From Rhizobium oryzicola (GTDB lineage Bacteria; Pseudomonadota; Alphaproteobacteria; Rhizobiales; Rhizobiaceae), in the NCBI RefSeq assembly GCF_030504645.1, contig NZ_JAUKWQ010000012.1, positions 1 through 64,000 of the forward strand: 64,000 nucleotides of DNA, written 5' to 3'. Every line of letters begins with the position of its first letter. Position 1 is the stretch's first letter. The translations under genes and the position numbers were made by a program. Of this stretch, positions 16,418-25,818 are shown one piece after another. Under the pieces are notes generated by a model, which saw only the letters and a program-made list of their open reading frames with translations, ran no database searches and had not been told where the DNA came from.

Positions 16418-17293
16418 TCACTCGGGAACGTGAACACGCGCCTTGATGTGCTTCAGATGCGCGACGATGGTGAAGGTCATGATCACAAGCAGCGACCAGG
16501 AACTCCACTTGCCGATATGCACCACTGACCAGGCGCCGATCTGGTTGGGATAGCGCCAGACGCCGAAGAAGGTGGAGATGTTCTCTGCCAGCCATATGAA
16601 GAAGCCGATGAGGATGAAGCTCAGGAGAAGCGGCATCTTTCTGTCGCGGTCATAGGGCCTGAATGTGACCGTTGTCCGCGCATAGAGCCCGAGCGCGCAG
16701 GCCGCGATGTACCACCGGTAGTCGCCGATATAGTGATGCGTGAAGAAATTGGCATAGATGGCAATCGCGATCAGGCTTGCCATCCAATAGCTGGGGTGAT
16801 GGGTAATTCTGAGATCGAAGAGCCGCCAGGCCTGAATGACATAGCTGCCGATTGCGGCATACATGAAGCCGGCAAAGAGCGGCACGCCCATCAGCTTCGT
16901 ATAGGCGAAATCCGGATAGGACCAGGACTGGATGCTGCCGGACGTCTTGAAGACCTCCAGCGCAAACCCGACGATGTGAAAAAGGCAGATGGCCTTGGCC
17001 TCGTCGAGCGTCTCCAGCCGGAAGGCGATCATCGCGATCTGGATGGCAATCGCAATCACCAGCAGCACATCATAGCGCGGCCAGCCGAGAAGCCCGGTCC
17101 TGGGCACCGTGAACACGGACAGGAAGAACAGGCCGACGAACAGGCAGGCGCGCGCTTCCTTGATGCCGAAATAGAGAAACTCCACGACGAAACGGCGAAT
17201 GCCGTTCAATTCACCCCAGGGATGCCGGTCGCAGAGATAGCGATCCAGAACGAAGCTAGGTTCTGCAAGTCGGGCTGTATCTGTTTGCATCAA
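16418..17293 (-). CDS. DUF817 family membrane protein
   Basis: The 291-residue product is a multi-pass inner-membrane protein with about eight hydrophobic helices. It matches the DUF817 family, with characteristic stretches such as WGELNGIRRFVVEFLYFGIKEARAC, GSIQSWSYPDFAYTKLMGVPLFAGFMYAAIGSYV (read in parts) and RYPNQIGAWSVVHIGKWSSWSLL. The family is widespread in rhizobia and its biochemical role is not known. It converges with the DUF2809 gene with no bases between them. Confidence 0.85.
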   Translation of the reverse strand: MMQTDTARLAEPSFVLDRYLCDRHPWGELNGIRRFVVEFLYFGIKEARACLFVGLFFLSVFTVPRTGLLGWPRYDVLLVIAIAIQIAMIAFRLETLDEAKAICLFHIVGFALEVFKTSGSIQSWSYPDFAYTKLMGVPLFAGFMYAAIGSYVIQAWRLFDLRITHHPSYWMASLIAIAIYANFFTHHYIGDYRWYIAACALGLYARTTVTFRPYDRDRKMPLLLSFILIGFFIWLAENISTFFGVWRYPNQIGAWSVVHIGKWSSWSLLVIMTFTIVAHLKHIKARVHVPE

Positions 17294-17328
17294 AGACCAG
17301 AAAGAATAGCGGTTGCGGCCGTTAAAAG

Positions 17329-17682
17329 TTAATTCCGGTCCGCTTTATATCGTATCGGTTTCTTCTTGAGCACGCCATTCGGCGCGTCTTCCTGTAGGAT
17401 TTCCAGCGTTCTCCGGAGGAAATCGCGTATAGAGCGATCATCAGCGCTGAATTCGGCACTACTTGAATTCCAAAGTTGGCCGATCTGAGCATCCGAAACG
17501 GAGGGAGATAGAATTTCTTTGAGGTAGGCTTCCAATTCCGATGTGTGCAACGCATTGCGCCGTTCCGCCAGTTGAAGACCGAAACGGATGACATCGTCCA
17601 TAGAAGCAAAAGTTTCAAAGTCCTGGATCATGAACGAGGTGAATGATCTGAAGGCAGGTGAGGCGACTAGCTTCTTGGTCAT
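17329..17682 (-). CDS. CdiI-like immunity protein, copy 3
   Basis: This is the last of three related immunity-like domains downstream of an RNase A-like toxin. The 117 residues start MTKKLVASPAFRSFTSFMIQDFE. They align throughout with its neighbours: a Q-D-F-E acidic core, then DDVIRFGL, YLKEIL, SDAQIGQLW and a C-terminal FLRRTLEIL helix. The pattern resembles the contact-dependent inhibition immunity (CdiI) families, an inference from sequence reading only. By family role it would bind and block a toxin in the cytoplasm. It starts 12 bases after the stop of copy 2. Confidence 0.6.
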   Translation of the reverse strand: MTKKLVASPAFRSFTSFMIQDFETFASMDDVIRFGLQLAERRNALHTSELEAYLKEILSPSVSDAQIGQLWNSSSAEFSADDRSIRDFLRRTLEILQEDAPNGVLKKKPIRYKADRN

Positions 17683-17694
17683 CGGCGCGTCGTT

Positions 17695-18114
17695 CTACGC
17701 AATCGGCTTCGATGATCTCGGCATTTCGGCGATTTCAAGCGCTCTCGCCAGAAACGCGCGCAGTCCACTACCGGTAATAAAAAATTCAGCCTGTGTGTTC
17801 CTCCAGATTTCCTGTAGCTCCCGGTCGGATGTGCCGTCGGAAAGCACTGTGTGAAGGTAGTGCGTAAAATCCGGTATCTCTGCGTTGGGAATGGTGCTTA
17901 AACCGAAGCGGATCAAATCATCCGCCGCATCAAAGAGCTCAAAATCCTGAGTCATAGATCCTGTAAAACGGTAATATGCGTTCGGGGGTGAAAGCAGTTT
18001 TTCGTCACGTCGTTGTTTCCGGTATAGGAAGTCATAACCTAAATCCAGTATCCGACAGGTGGGCTGCATTTCGGAAGGACAGCCAGCCGAAATCTGAGCT
18101 GCACCGCAAATCAT
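17695..18114 (-). CDS. CdiI-like immunity protein, copy 2
   Basis: The open frame gives 139 residues, but homology to copies 1 and 3 begins only at about residue 38 (EKLLSPPNAYYRFTGSMTQDFELFD). The first 37 residues look like translated noise. A GTG at 18008 followed by ACGAAAAAC would give the family start (MTKK...) if one more A were present, so a one-base loss near the start is possible. The core DDLIRFGL, YLHTVL, SDRELQEIW and LRAFLARALEIAE matches its neighbours. The ATG used here directly follows the stop of the preceding frame (TGAATG). Confidence 0.55.
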   Translation of the reverse strand: MICGAAQISAGCPSEMQPTCRILDLGYDFLYRKQRRDEKLLSPPNAYYRFTGSMTQDFELFDAADDLIRFGLSTIPNAEIPDFTHYLHTVLSDGTSDRELQEIWRNTQAEFFITGSGLRAFLARALEIAEMPRSSKPIA

Positions 18115-18816
18115 TCAGCGTAGGAGCGGGGGCTGCGTTTTGCGCTGCTCTAGCAGATGCAGAGGAAGTGCCTCCCTTTCATTGATACGGCCGGTCTTTG
18201 CTTCCTTCTCGCCAATCTCCAGCATCAGGCTAAAAAGTTGATGGAGATCGCCGCTCATGCCGTAGCTGTGAGCGCTGGATTGGTATTTCAGAATATCCTC
18301 GAGCTGCTTTGCCGAAAGCTTCATACGTAAAACTCGCCGAAGGAAATCGAGAAGTTCATCCAGCATATCGGGATCATCGCGCATGAACTGCTGATAGGCA
18401 AATCGCACGAAGGTCTCGTCATCGGCAAACGCAATGTAGGAATCTGCGAAGTATGCGGTCAGACGGTAAAACGCGATGGGCGATGTGATGGACTTTTTCA
18501 TTGGGTCAATGTTTCGCGGATAAGCCGTGTGAACGACAAATCCGTTCGGGCTGCGCGGTTCGTGATAGATGTAGACGAAGACGCTGAAAGTATCACGGAT
18601 GGCGGGTGCATGGTAGCGTTGATTTAAATAGGCTTCGCGGCCCGTCGGCGATCCGAATCTCATCGAAAGATACGCTGCAGGTTTAAGCCCGCCTGCGACC
18701 TGTTTAGCCTCGAAATACTTGTAAGCTAGAACCTTGCGTACCCACGTTTCCGCATCTGCGATACTGGAGAACGCCCCGACCGCTGGTGGCTTTTCCAATA
18801 ATAGTCGGGAAATCAA
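18115..18816 (-). CDS. Toxin C-terminal half fused in frame to immunity-like domain (copy 1)
   Basis: The 233-residue frame has two parts. Residues 1-105 look like the second half of a bacterial RNase A-like (CdiA-CT type) toxin: DAETWVRKVL, then VFVYIYHEPRSPNGFVVHTAYP. From M106 (ATG at 18501) the sequence MKKSITSPIAFYRLTAYF begins a 128-residue immunity-like domain homologous to copies 2 and 3. There is no stop between the parts. The first codon is TTG and overlaps the stop of the upstream frame as TTGA. The toxin fold needs the upstream frame, so this looks like the 3' piece of a frameshifted toxin gene. Confidence 0.6.
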   Translation of the reverse strand: MISRLLLEKPPAVGAFSSIADAETWVRKVLAYKYFEAKQVAGGLKPAAYLSMRFGSPTGREAYLNQRYHAPAIRDTFSVFVYIYHEPRSPNGFVVHTAYPRNIDPMKKSITSPIAFYRLTAYFADSYIAFADDETFVRFAYQQFMRDDPDMLDELLDFLRRVLRMKLSAKQLEDILKYQSSAHSYGMSGDLHQLFSLMLEIGEKEAKTGRINEREALPLHLLEQRKTQPPLLR

Positions 18817-19109
18817 TCTGTGTCCGACTTGTTGACGTGGCGGCTGATCGTATGACCGCCCATCAACTCGTCAAAAGGAAGGTTGATGATCAGATCAGCA
18901 TAGCTGTCCGACACATCATGCACGAGTGGTTTCCCACTGGATGCGTTTCCCCCGCCGACCCACTGGCCGCCATCGGGACGACCTGCGGGAACGCGGGGTT
19001 GATCGGGATTGAATTTCGCGTGGAGTTTGAGTTGGTCGCATAGGGTCTGTGCGACCAGGCGCAGCCGCATCATCACCAATTTTTCCTCAAGTCCATCGTG
19101 TCTGTTCAT
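18813..19109 (-). CDS. N-terminal half of split RNase A-like toxin
   Basis: This 98-residue frame starts MNRHDGLEEKLVMMRL. Its proline/glycine linker KFNPDQPRVPAGRPDGGQWVGGG is of the kind often found ahead of toxin domains in rhizobial proteins. It ends GGHTISRHVNKSDTD. The GGHxxxRHVxKSD block is the catalytic-histidine start of the bacterial RNase A-like toxin fold, which should continue with L-x-x-R-L. The next frame supplies exactly that (LISRLLLEKP) after a -1 shift at GATTGATT. One extra T would restore a toxin of about 200 residues. It may be a pseudogene or a sequencing error. No secretion domain is attached. Confidence 0.6.
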   Translation of the reverse strand: MNRHDGLEEKLVMMRLRLVAQTLCDQLKLHAKFNPDQPRVPAGRPDGGQWVGGGNASSGKPLVHDVSDSYADLIINLPFDELMGGHTISRHVNKSDTD

Positions 19110-19191
19110 CGGTAACCATCCCTGTTTTCGCCAAGGATAACCCCGTCCCGACCTGCGGGGATGAACGACGGTAAGATTTTTTGCTTTGCGG

Positions 19192-19832
19192 TCAGCCGCG
19201 GCTTTGCACCGGCTGCCCCAAGCCTCGCTTCCACTTCACCAGGGGCTTGCGTACCGGGCGATAGGCGAGCAGCAGCGCGGAAAGCGCCAGATAGAAACTC
19301 GGCTCCAGCGTCAGGCTCTTGCGGGCCAGGATGAAGTGCAGCACGCCACCGGCCAGGATCAGGTAGCTCAGCTTGTGCAGGCTGTTCCAGCGTGAGCCGA
19401 GCCGCTTGATCGACCAGTTGTTGGAGGTCACGGCTAGCGGGATCAGCAGCACAAGGCACGCCATGCCGATGGTGATATAGGGACGCTTGACGATATCGCC
19501 CCAGACAGCCCCGAGATTGAGCTGCAGGTCGAGCAGCGCGTATACGCTGAAATGCATCAGCACATAATAGAAGCCGAGAAGCCCGAGCGCGCGGCGATAG
19601 CGGAACCAGTTGATGCCCGCTAGATCGCGCAGGGGCGTGATCACGAGCGCGGCCACCAGAAAGCGCAGCGCCCAGATGCCGAGCAGGTGTTCGAACTCCT
19701 TGACCGGATTGAAGCCGAGCCCGCCCGTCGCAGCCTGGTAGAAATACCAGACCGCCGGACAAAGCCCGAGGAAATAGAGGGCCCAGATGCTGGGCCCATG
19801 CAGCCGCCGGGGCAGGGCAGGGATGGATGGCA

Positions 19833-19833
<1 letters not shown>
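19192..19833 (-). CDS. msrQ: MsrQ, heme-binding membrane subunit of methionine sulfoxide reductase
   Basis: MsrQ is an inner-membrane b-type cytochrome that passes electrons to periplasmic MsrP to repair oxidised methionine. The 213-residue protein has about six hydrophobic helices and the family stretches LGIWALRFLVAALVITPLRDL, YRRALGLLGFYYVLMHFSVY and NSLHKLSYLILAGGVLHF. The histidines in the last two are the expected heme ligands. Its start overlaps the msrP stop by one base (TGATG), so the two are co-translated. Confidence 0.95.
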
Positions 19834-20777
<944 letters not shown>

Positions 20778-20893
20778 GGTTCGCCTCGTTTGCAATGGGG
20801 TAGCGTTACTTAACACTACGCAAGCGTCTCGTTGAGAGTTTCACGCATCACGCAAATAAAATCGGGACGCACATTTTCGTGTCCGGCGGGGGC

Positions 20894-21252
20894 TTAGAGC
20901 CTATCAGGGCTAAATGGAATCGTTCTGCCGGAAGCATTTTTTGTCAGGATCAAGGCTTTCGGCGAAGAGCATACCTCCTGGTACGGTCGAGACGAAAGCC
21001 GCAGATAATGGCGGAAAATGATCCGGCCCCTCGGTTACGCCGCTTCGCCGATGCGAAGCGAAAAGCGTAACCGACGAATTTGATGCTTGCCGGATGCCAA
21101 AGGCAATCCGGCGGGCGGGTTGGCTGAGGCGGCTCATCTGCTTTGTCGAGCGGCTTGGCCGTATGCTTCGGCTACGGCGCGCGCCGCTCTCCTTGCATCT
21201 GTTCCCGCCTGAGCCAACAGAACTGTTTCCATTTAACCCTGATAGGCTCTAA
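20894..21252. mobile_element. MITE-like element with 26-bp inverted ends
   Basis: The ends are TTAGAGCCTATCAGGGCTAA... at 20894-20919 and its inverted copy at 21227-21252, differing at one of 26 positions. Inside is a 17-bp-stem hairpin with a four-base bulge (21032-21073) and further GC-rich inverted repeats, but no transposase frame. TA dinucleotides flank the GAGCC/GGCTC ends (20895-20896 and 21250-21251), as in elements moved by IS630-type transposases; that family link is an inference. It lies between msrP and ilvD and disrupts no gene. Confidence 0.7.
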
Positions 21253-21376
21253 GAGGCGTACCGCTTTGACCTGTGCTGATAGTGACAGCAATTTCGCTTT
21301 GGAGTAGGAAAACCTCACAACAAAAGGGCTCGCCATCGGGATTGGCGAGGTAACCTGATCAATCGAGGATAACACC

Positions 21377-23212
21377 ATGCCCGCATATCGTTCGAGAACC
21401 ACGACCCACGGCCGCAATATGGCAGGTGCGCGCGGTCTGTGGCGCGCCACCGGCATGAAGGATAGCGATTTTGGCAAGCCGATCATCGCCGTCGTCAACT
21501 CTTTCACCCAGTTCGTGCCGGGCCATGTGCACCTCAAGGATCTCGGCCAGTTGGTTGCCCGCGAGATCGAGGCTGCCGGCGGCGTTGCGAAAGAATTCAA
21601 CACGATCGCCGTGGATGACGGCATCGCCATGGGTCATGACGGCATGCTCTATTCGCTGCCGTCGCGCGAAATCATTGCCGACAGCGTCGAATACATGGTC
21701 AACGCGCATTGCGCCGACGCCATGGTCTGCATCTCCAACTGCGACAAGATCACGCCCGGCATGCTGAATGCCGCCATGCGCCTTAACATCCCGGCTGTCT
21801 TCGTCTCTGGCGGTCCGATGGAAGCGGGCAAGGTCGTGCTGCATGGCAAGACCGTTGCTCTCGATCTGGTCGATGCCATGGTGGCTGCCGCCGACGACAA
21901 GGTGTCGGACGAGGACGTCAAGGTCATCGAGCGTTCTGCCTGTCCCACCTGCGGTTCGTGCTCCGGCATGTTCACCGCCAACTCCATGAACTGCCTGACC
22001 GAAGCGCTTGGGCTGTCGCTGCCCGGCAATGGCTCGACGCTTGCCACGCACTCGGACCGCAAGCGTCTGTTCGTGGAAGCCGGCCACCTGATCGTCGATC
22101 TCGCTCGTCGTTACTACGAGCAGGAAGACGAAGGCGTACTGCCGCGCAATATCGCCACCAAGCAGGCCTTCGAAAACGCGATGGCCCTGGATATCGCCAT
22201 GGGCGGCTCGACCAATACGGTTCTGCATATTCTGGCCGCAGCCCATGAGGGCGGCGTGGATTTCACCATGGATGATATCGATCGCCTGTCGCGCAAGGTT
22301 CCCTGCCTCTCCAAGGTGGCGCCTGCCAAGCAGGATGTGCACATGGAAGACGTGCACCGCGCCGGCGGCATCATGCGCATCCTGGGTGAGCTAGAACGCG
22401 GCGGCCTGATCAACACCGAATGCAAGACCGTGCATGAGGCAACGCTGGGTGACGCCATCAACCGTTGGGACATTACCCGCACCAATTCCGAGACGGTCCG
22501 CACCTTCTTCAAGGCGGCACCGGGCGGCGTGCCGACGCAAGTGGCCTTCTCGCAGTCATCCCGCTGGGATGATCTGGATACGGACAGCGAAACCGGCGTC
22601 ATCCGCTCCGTTGAAAAGCCCTTCTCGAAGGATGGCGGTCTGGCCGTTCTCTACGGCAACATCGCGCTCGACGGCTGCATCGTGAAAACAGCCGGCGTGG
22701 ACGAATCGATCCTGAAGTTCACTGGTCCCGCCAAGGTCTATGAGAGCCAGGATGCGGCCGTAAAGGCAATCCTTGGCAATGAAGTCGTCGCTGGCGATGT
22801 CGTGGTCATCCGCTACGAAGGTCCGAAGGGCGGTCCGGGCATGCAGGAAATGCTCTATCCGACGAGCTACCTGAAATCGAAGGGCCTCGGCAAGGCTTGC
22901 GCGCTGATCACCGATGGCCGTTTCTCCGGCGGCACGTCCGGTCTGTCGATCGGCCATGCCTCGCCGGAAGCCGCCAATGGTGGTGCGATCGGCCTCGTGA
23001 AGGATGGCGACCTGATCGAGATCGACATTCCGAACCGCACGATCAACCTGAAGATCACCGACAGCGAACTGGCGGCGCGTCGTGCCGAGCAGGACAAGCT
23101 CGGCTGGAAGCCCGCAGCGCCTCGCAAGCGCAATGTCACGACCGCGCTGAAGGCGTATGCCGCCTTTGCATCGAGCGCCGATAAGGGTGCCGTGCGTATC
23201 CTGCCGGAATAA
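21377..23212 (+). CDS. ilvD: Dihydroxy-acid dehydratase
   Basis: IlvD dehydrates 2,3-dihydroxy acids to the 2-oxo acid precursors of valine and isoleucine in the cytoplasm. The 611-residue protein shows iron-sulfur ligand cysteines at C122 (SNCDKITPGML) and in CPTCGSCSGMF (C189, C192, C195). The magnesium-binding DDG stretch lies near residue 80 and the conserved DGRFSGGTSGLSIGH toward the C-terminus. The length is standard. GAGGAT lies before the ATG. It stands alone with its own terminator. Confidence 0.98.
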   Translation: MPAYRSRTTTHGRNMAGARGLWRATGMKDSDFGKPIIAVVNSFTQFVPGHVHLKDLGQLVAREIEAAGGVAKEFNTIAVDDGIAMGHDGMLYSLPSREIIADSVEYMVNAHCADAMVCISNCDKITPGMLNAAMRLNIPAVFVSGGPMEAGKVVLHGKTVALDLVDAMVAAADDKVSDEDVKVIERSACPTCGSCSGMFTANSMNCLTEALGLSLPGNGSTLATHSDRKRLFVEAGHLIVDLARRYYEQEDEGVLPRNIATKQAFENAMALDIAMGGSTNTVLHILAAAHEGGVDFTMDDIDRLSRKVPCLSKVAPAKQDVHMEDVHRAGGIMRILGELERGGLINTECKTVHEATLGDAINRWDITRTNSETVRTFFKAAPGGVPTQVAFSQSSRWDDLDTDSETGVIRSVEKPFSKDGGLAVLYGNIALDGCIVKTAGVDESILKFTGPAKVYESQDAAVKAILGNEVVAGDVVVIRYEGPKGGPGMQEMLYPTSYLKSKGLGKACALITDGRFSGGTSGLSIGHASPEAANGGAIGLVKDGDLIEIDIPNRTINLKITDSELAARRAEQDKLGWKPAAPRKRNVTTALKAYAAFASSADKGAVRILPE

Positions 23213-23258
23213 CGCATCCACCGCGAGAGCAGTGCTCTCCTGCAAGCGTCTGTTGAAC

Positions 23259-23291
23259 AAGGCCGGAGCATCGTGGATGTTCCGGCCTTTT
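23259..23291 (+). terminator. Intrinsic terminator after ilvD
   Basis: AAGGCCGGA (23259-23267) pairs with TCCGGCCTT (23281-23289) around a 13-base loop and is followed by TT. It lies 46 bases after the ilvD stop. Confidence 0.75.
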
Positions 23292-23492
23292 GTATTGAAT
23301 ACATCGAAGGACGAAGCAAATATCGGAGAATTGAACTTGGTCGGGTTAGTTCAACTTCTAGCAGCTCAATCCACGAATTTTAGGATGTTCTTGTTGCCGA
23401 TGTTTAAATTTCCATAGCCCACTCAGATTTTCCAAAAGCAAATGAACTGCTATGAGTTTCTCGGCGGGGCCTTCGGTCCAATTCGGGGATGA

Positions 23493-23834
23493 ATGAAAAT
23501 GAAAAAGATGAAACTGCTTCTGGCGCTTGTATTGGCAGGTGTTGCGAGCTCGGCTTCGGCCAGTGATTACGCCTTCCGTCTGCACAACCGCGCGCAGGGT
23601 TACACGATCAATGGCTTCTATACCTACCAGAACGGTCATTGGAGCGAAAACTGGATCCATCAGCGTATTCGTCCAGGCGAATACTTCAACATGGACTGGA
23701 ACAGCAACGAAGGAAACTGCGTCGTTCCCTTCCGTGTGAGCTGGGATGGCTATGGCGCCGACGATTACAAGATCGACTGGTGCAAGGGCGTCAGCAACAT
23801 CTACATGATGGACAAGGGCTTCAAGTGGGATTGA
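23493..23834 (+). CDS. Small secreted protein of unknown function
   Basis: The 113-residue product starts with a clear Sec signal peptide (MKMKKMKLLLALVLAGVASSASA, read in parts, cleavage after about residue 23). The mature part is rich in Trp, Tyr and Asn: HNRAQGYTINGFYTYQNGHWSENWI and FRVSWDGYGADDYKIDWCKG. It has two cysteines (in GNCVVPF and DWCKG) that could form a disulfide. I do not recognise a characterised family. A second ATG at 23499 is an alternative start. A short hairpin GTGGGA-TTGA-TCCCAC (23825-23840) overlaps the stop codon. Confidence 0.75.
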   Translation: MKMKKMKLLLALVLAGVASSASASDYAFRLHNRAQGYTINGFYTYQNGHWSENWIHQRIRPGEYFNMDWNSNEGNCVVPFRVSWDGYGADDYKIDWCKGVSNIYMMDKGFKWD

Positions 23835-23853
23835 TCCCACAAGGATTAAGTCC

Positions 23854-24234
23854 TCACAGCGGGCGGGGCAGGCTCTTGAAAACCTGCTCCAGCTGTTGCT
23901 GCCGCGACGTATAAGCGGAACGGATACAGGCGATATCGGAGCCGCAGGCATGGCGTTTCTTCAGCCATTCGGTCTGCTCGGTTTTCAGTGTATCGCGGTT
24001 ACCCATGGCGACAAGTTCGGTCAGAAGATCGAACGTTGTCGCCATTTTCACATCCAGATCATTCAGCGCACGGTTCTCACACACGGCCTTTTCATCGTCG
24101 GCCAGCTGCTGCTTCTCGCAGTCGAAGCTGGCTGCTTTTGCGGTTGTTGGCTGAAAAACCAAGCTTGAAAACGCCAGGGGCAGGGCAGCGGAGAAGATAA
24201 AGATGGAGCGTGGGTTCATCATTGCGAAGAGCAC
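23854..24234 (-). CDS. LprI/DUF1311-type secreted protein
   Basis: The 126-residue protein has a signal peptide (to about residue 34, ending TAKA) and a small domain with four cysteines: FDCEKQQLADDEKAVCENRAL and WLKKRHACGSDIACIRSAY. This matches the LprI N-terminal / DUF1311 family, some members of which inhibit lysozyme in the periplasm. The inhibitory role is not shown here. The start may be the ATG at 24219 (MNPRS) instead. It converges with the preceding secreted protein gene. Confidence 0.75.
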   Translation of the reverse strand: MLFAMMNPRSIFIFSAALPLAFSSLVFQPTTAKAASFDCEKQQLADDEKAVCENRALNDLDVKMATTFDLLTELVAMGNRDTLKTEQTEWLKKRHACGSDIACIRSAYTSRQQQLEQVFKSLPRPL

Positions 24235-24417
24235 CGTCTGTTGAGGGTTTCAGCAGCGGTTACGCGGAACCGCGATCTTTGTTCCAAAAGAAGCGAGAAG
24301 TTGTGGGCCTTGGCGTGCAAGACGTTGTGCTCCATTGCCTTTTCACATTTTCGGCCATCTTTCCTTTCTAGTCTCACGCGCTAGAAGAACAGTATCCTTC
24401 ACCTCATGAGGAATCAT

Positions 24418-25818
24418 ATGTTGAACAAGCCCAATTGGGTGTCGTCCGCGATCCTGGCATTGGCACTTGCCCTGCCGCTTTCTGTGCATGCCCAGGAAAA
24501 GACCGTGCCGCAGAGCAGGGCGGACATGCAGGCCTCCTTCTCGCCGCTGGTCAAGCGGACAGCGGGTGCGGTGGTCAACGTCTACGCAGAGCGTGTGGTC
24601 CAGCGTCAGAACCCGTTTGCGGGTGACCCCTTCTTCGAACAGTTCTTCGGCCAGCGCATGCCGAACCGCTCGGAAAAGCAGTCGTCGCTTGGTTCCGGTG
24701 TTATCGTTTCCCAGAAGGGGCTGATCGTCACCAACAACCACGTCATCCAGGGTGCTGACGATATCAAGATCGCGCTTGCCGATGGCCACGAGTTCCCCTG
24801 CGAGGTCCTGCTGAAGGATGAGAGCATCGACCTCGCCGTTCTGAAGATCAAGGGTAACGAGACCTTCCCGGTTCTGGCGATTGGCAACTCGGACGCGGTG
24901 GAAGTCGGCGATCTCGTTCTTGCGATCGGAAACCCCTTCGGCGTCGGCCAGACAGTGACGAGCGGCATCGTCTCGGGTCTTGCCCGCAACCAGGTGACGA
25001 CGGGCGATGTCGGCTTCTTCATCCAGACGGATGCCTCCATTAACCCGGGTAACTCGGGCGGTGCGCTGATGAACATGAATGGCGAGCTGATCGGCATCAA
25101 TACCGCGATCTTCTCGCGCGGCGGCGGCTCCAACGGGATCGGCTTTGCCATTCCGGCAAACCTCGTCAAGGTGTTCCTGAAGGCGGCGGAAGAGGGCAAG
25201 AAGAGTTTTGAGCGGCCTTACGTCGGTGCAACCTTCCAGCCGGTCACGTCGGAAGTGGCCGAAGCATTGGGTCTCAAGACGGCGCGGGGCGCGCTGATCG
25301 TGTCCGTGATGGAAGGCGGTCCTGCGGACAAGGCGGGGCTGAAGCCTGGCGAGGTTATCACATCCGTCAACGGCATCCCCGTCGAGCATCCCGACGCCCT
25401 ATGGTACCGCCTGACGACGGCCGGCCTTGGTCATTCGGCAACGCTTGCCGTGCAGCAGAATGGCGGCGAACGCCAGGTCACGCTGGCGCTGAGCACCGCG
25501 CCGGAAACCGTGCCGCGCGATGAGAAGCTTGTGGAGGGCCGCAACCCCTTTGCCGGCATGCGCATTGCCAACCTTTCGCCCAAGCTGGCGACCGAACTGC
25601 ATATGCCCACCGACAAGACGGGCGTGGTGGTGACCGACATCACCCGCAGTTCGCCGGCCGGCCGCCTTGGCTTCCAGCCGGGCGATATCGTTGTGGCGAT
25701 CAACGGGGAAACGATTTCGTCCACTAAAGCCATGCTCAAGATCCTGGACGACAATCCGGGGCTCTGGCGCGTGGAGATCGAGCGCGCCGGTCAGCGCATC
25801 CGGCAGGTCTTCCGGTGA
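24418..25818 (+). CDS. Periplasmic Do-type serine protease (DegP/DegQ family)
   Basis: This HtrA-type protease degrades or refolds damaged envelope proteins. The start at 24418 follows GAGGA (24408-24412); an earlier in-frame ATG at 24406 has no site. The 466 residues comprise a signal peptide (MLNKPNWVSSAILALALALP..., ending VHAQ) and a trypsin-like domain with triad H108 (TNNHVI), D138 (IDLAVL) and S213 (NPGNSGGA). Two PDZ domains follow, from about residues 240 and 350. It overlaps rarA by four bases (GTGA), an operon arrangement common in rhizobia. Confidence 0.93.
   Translation: MLNKPNWVSSAILALALALPLSVHAQEKTVPQSRADMQASFSPLVKRTAGAVVNVYAERVVQRQNPFAGDPFFEQFFGQRMPNRSEKQSSLGSGVIVSQKGLIVTNNHVIQGADDIKIALADGHEFPCEVLLKDESIDLAVLKIKGNETFPVLAIGNSDAVEVGDLVLAIGNPFGVGQTVTSGIVSGLARNQVTTGDVGFFIQTDASINPGNSGGALMNMNGELIGINTAIFSRGGGSNGIGFAIPANLVKVFLKAAEEGKKSFERPYVGATFQPVTSEVAEALGLKTARGALIVSVMEGGPADKAGLKPGEVITSVNGIPVEHPDALWYRLTTAGLGHSATLAVQQNGGERQVTLALSTAPETVPRDEKLVEGRNPFAGMRIANLSPKLATELHMPTDKTGVVVTDITRSSPAGRLGFQPGDIVVAINGETISSTKAMLKILDDNPGLWRVEIERAGQRIRQVFR

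Noticed and set aside
20894..21252. The msrP-ilvD gap element as a complete insertion sequence
   Set aside because: Only 359 bases and no transposase frame; the inverted ends alone support a non-autonomous element.
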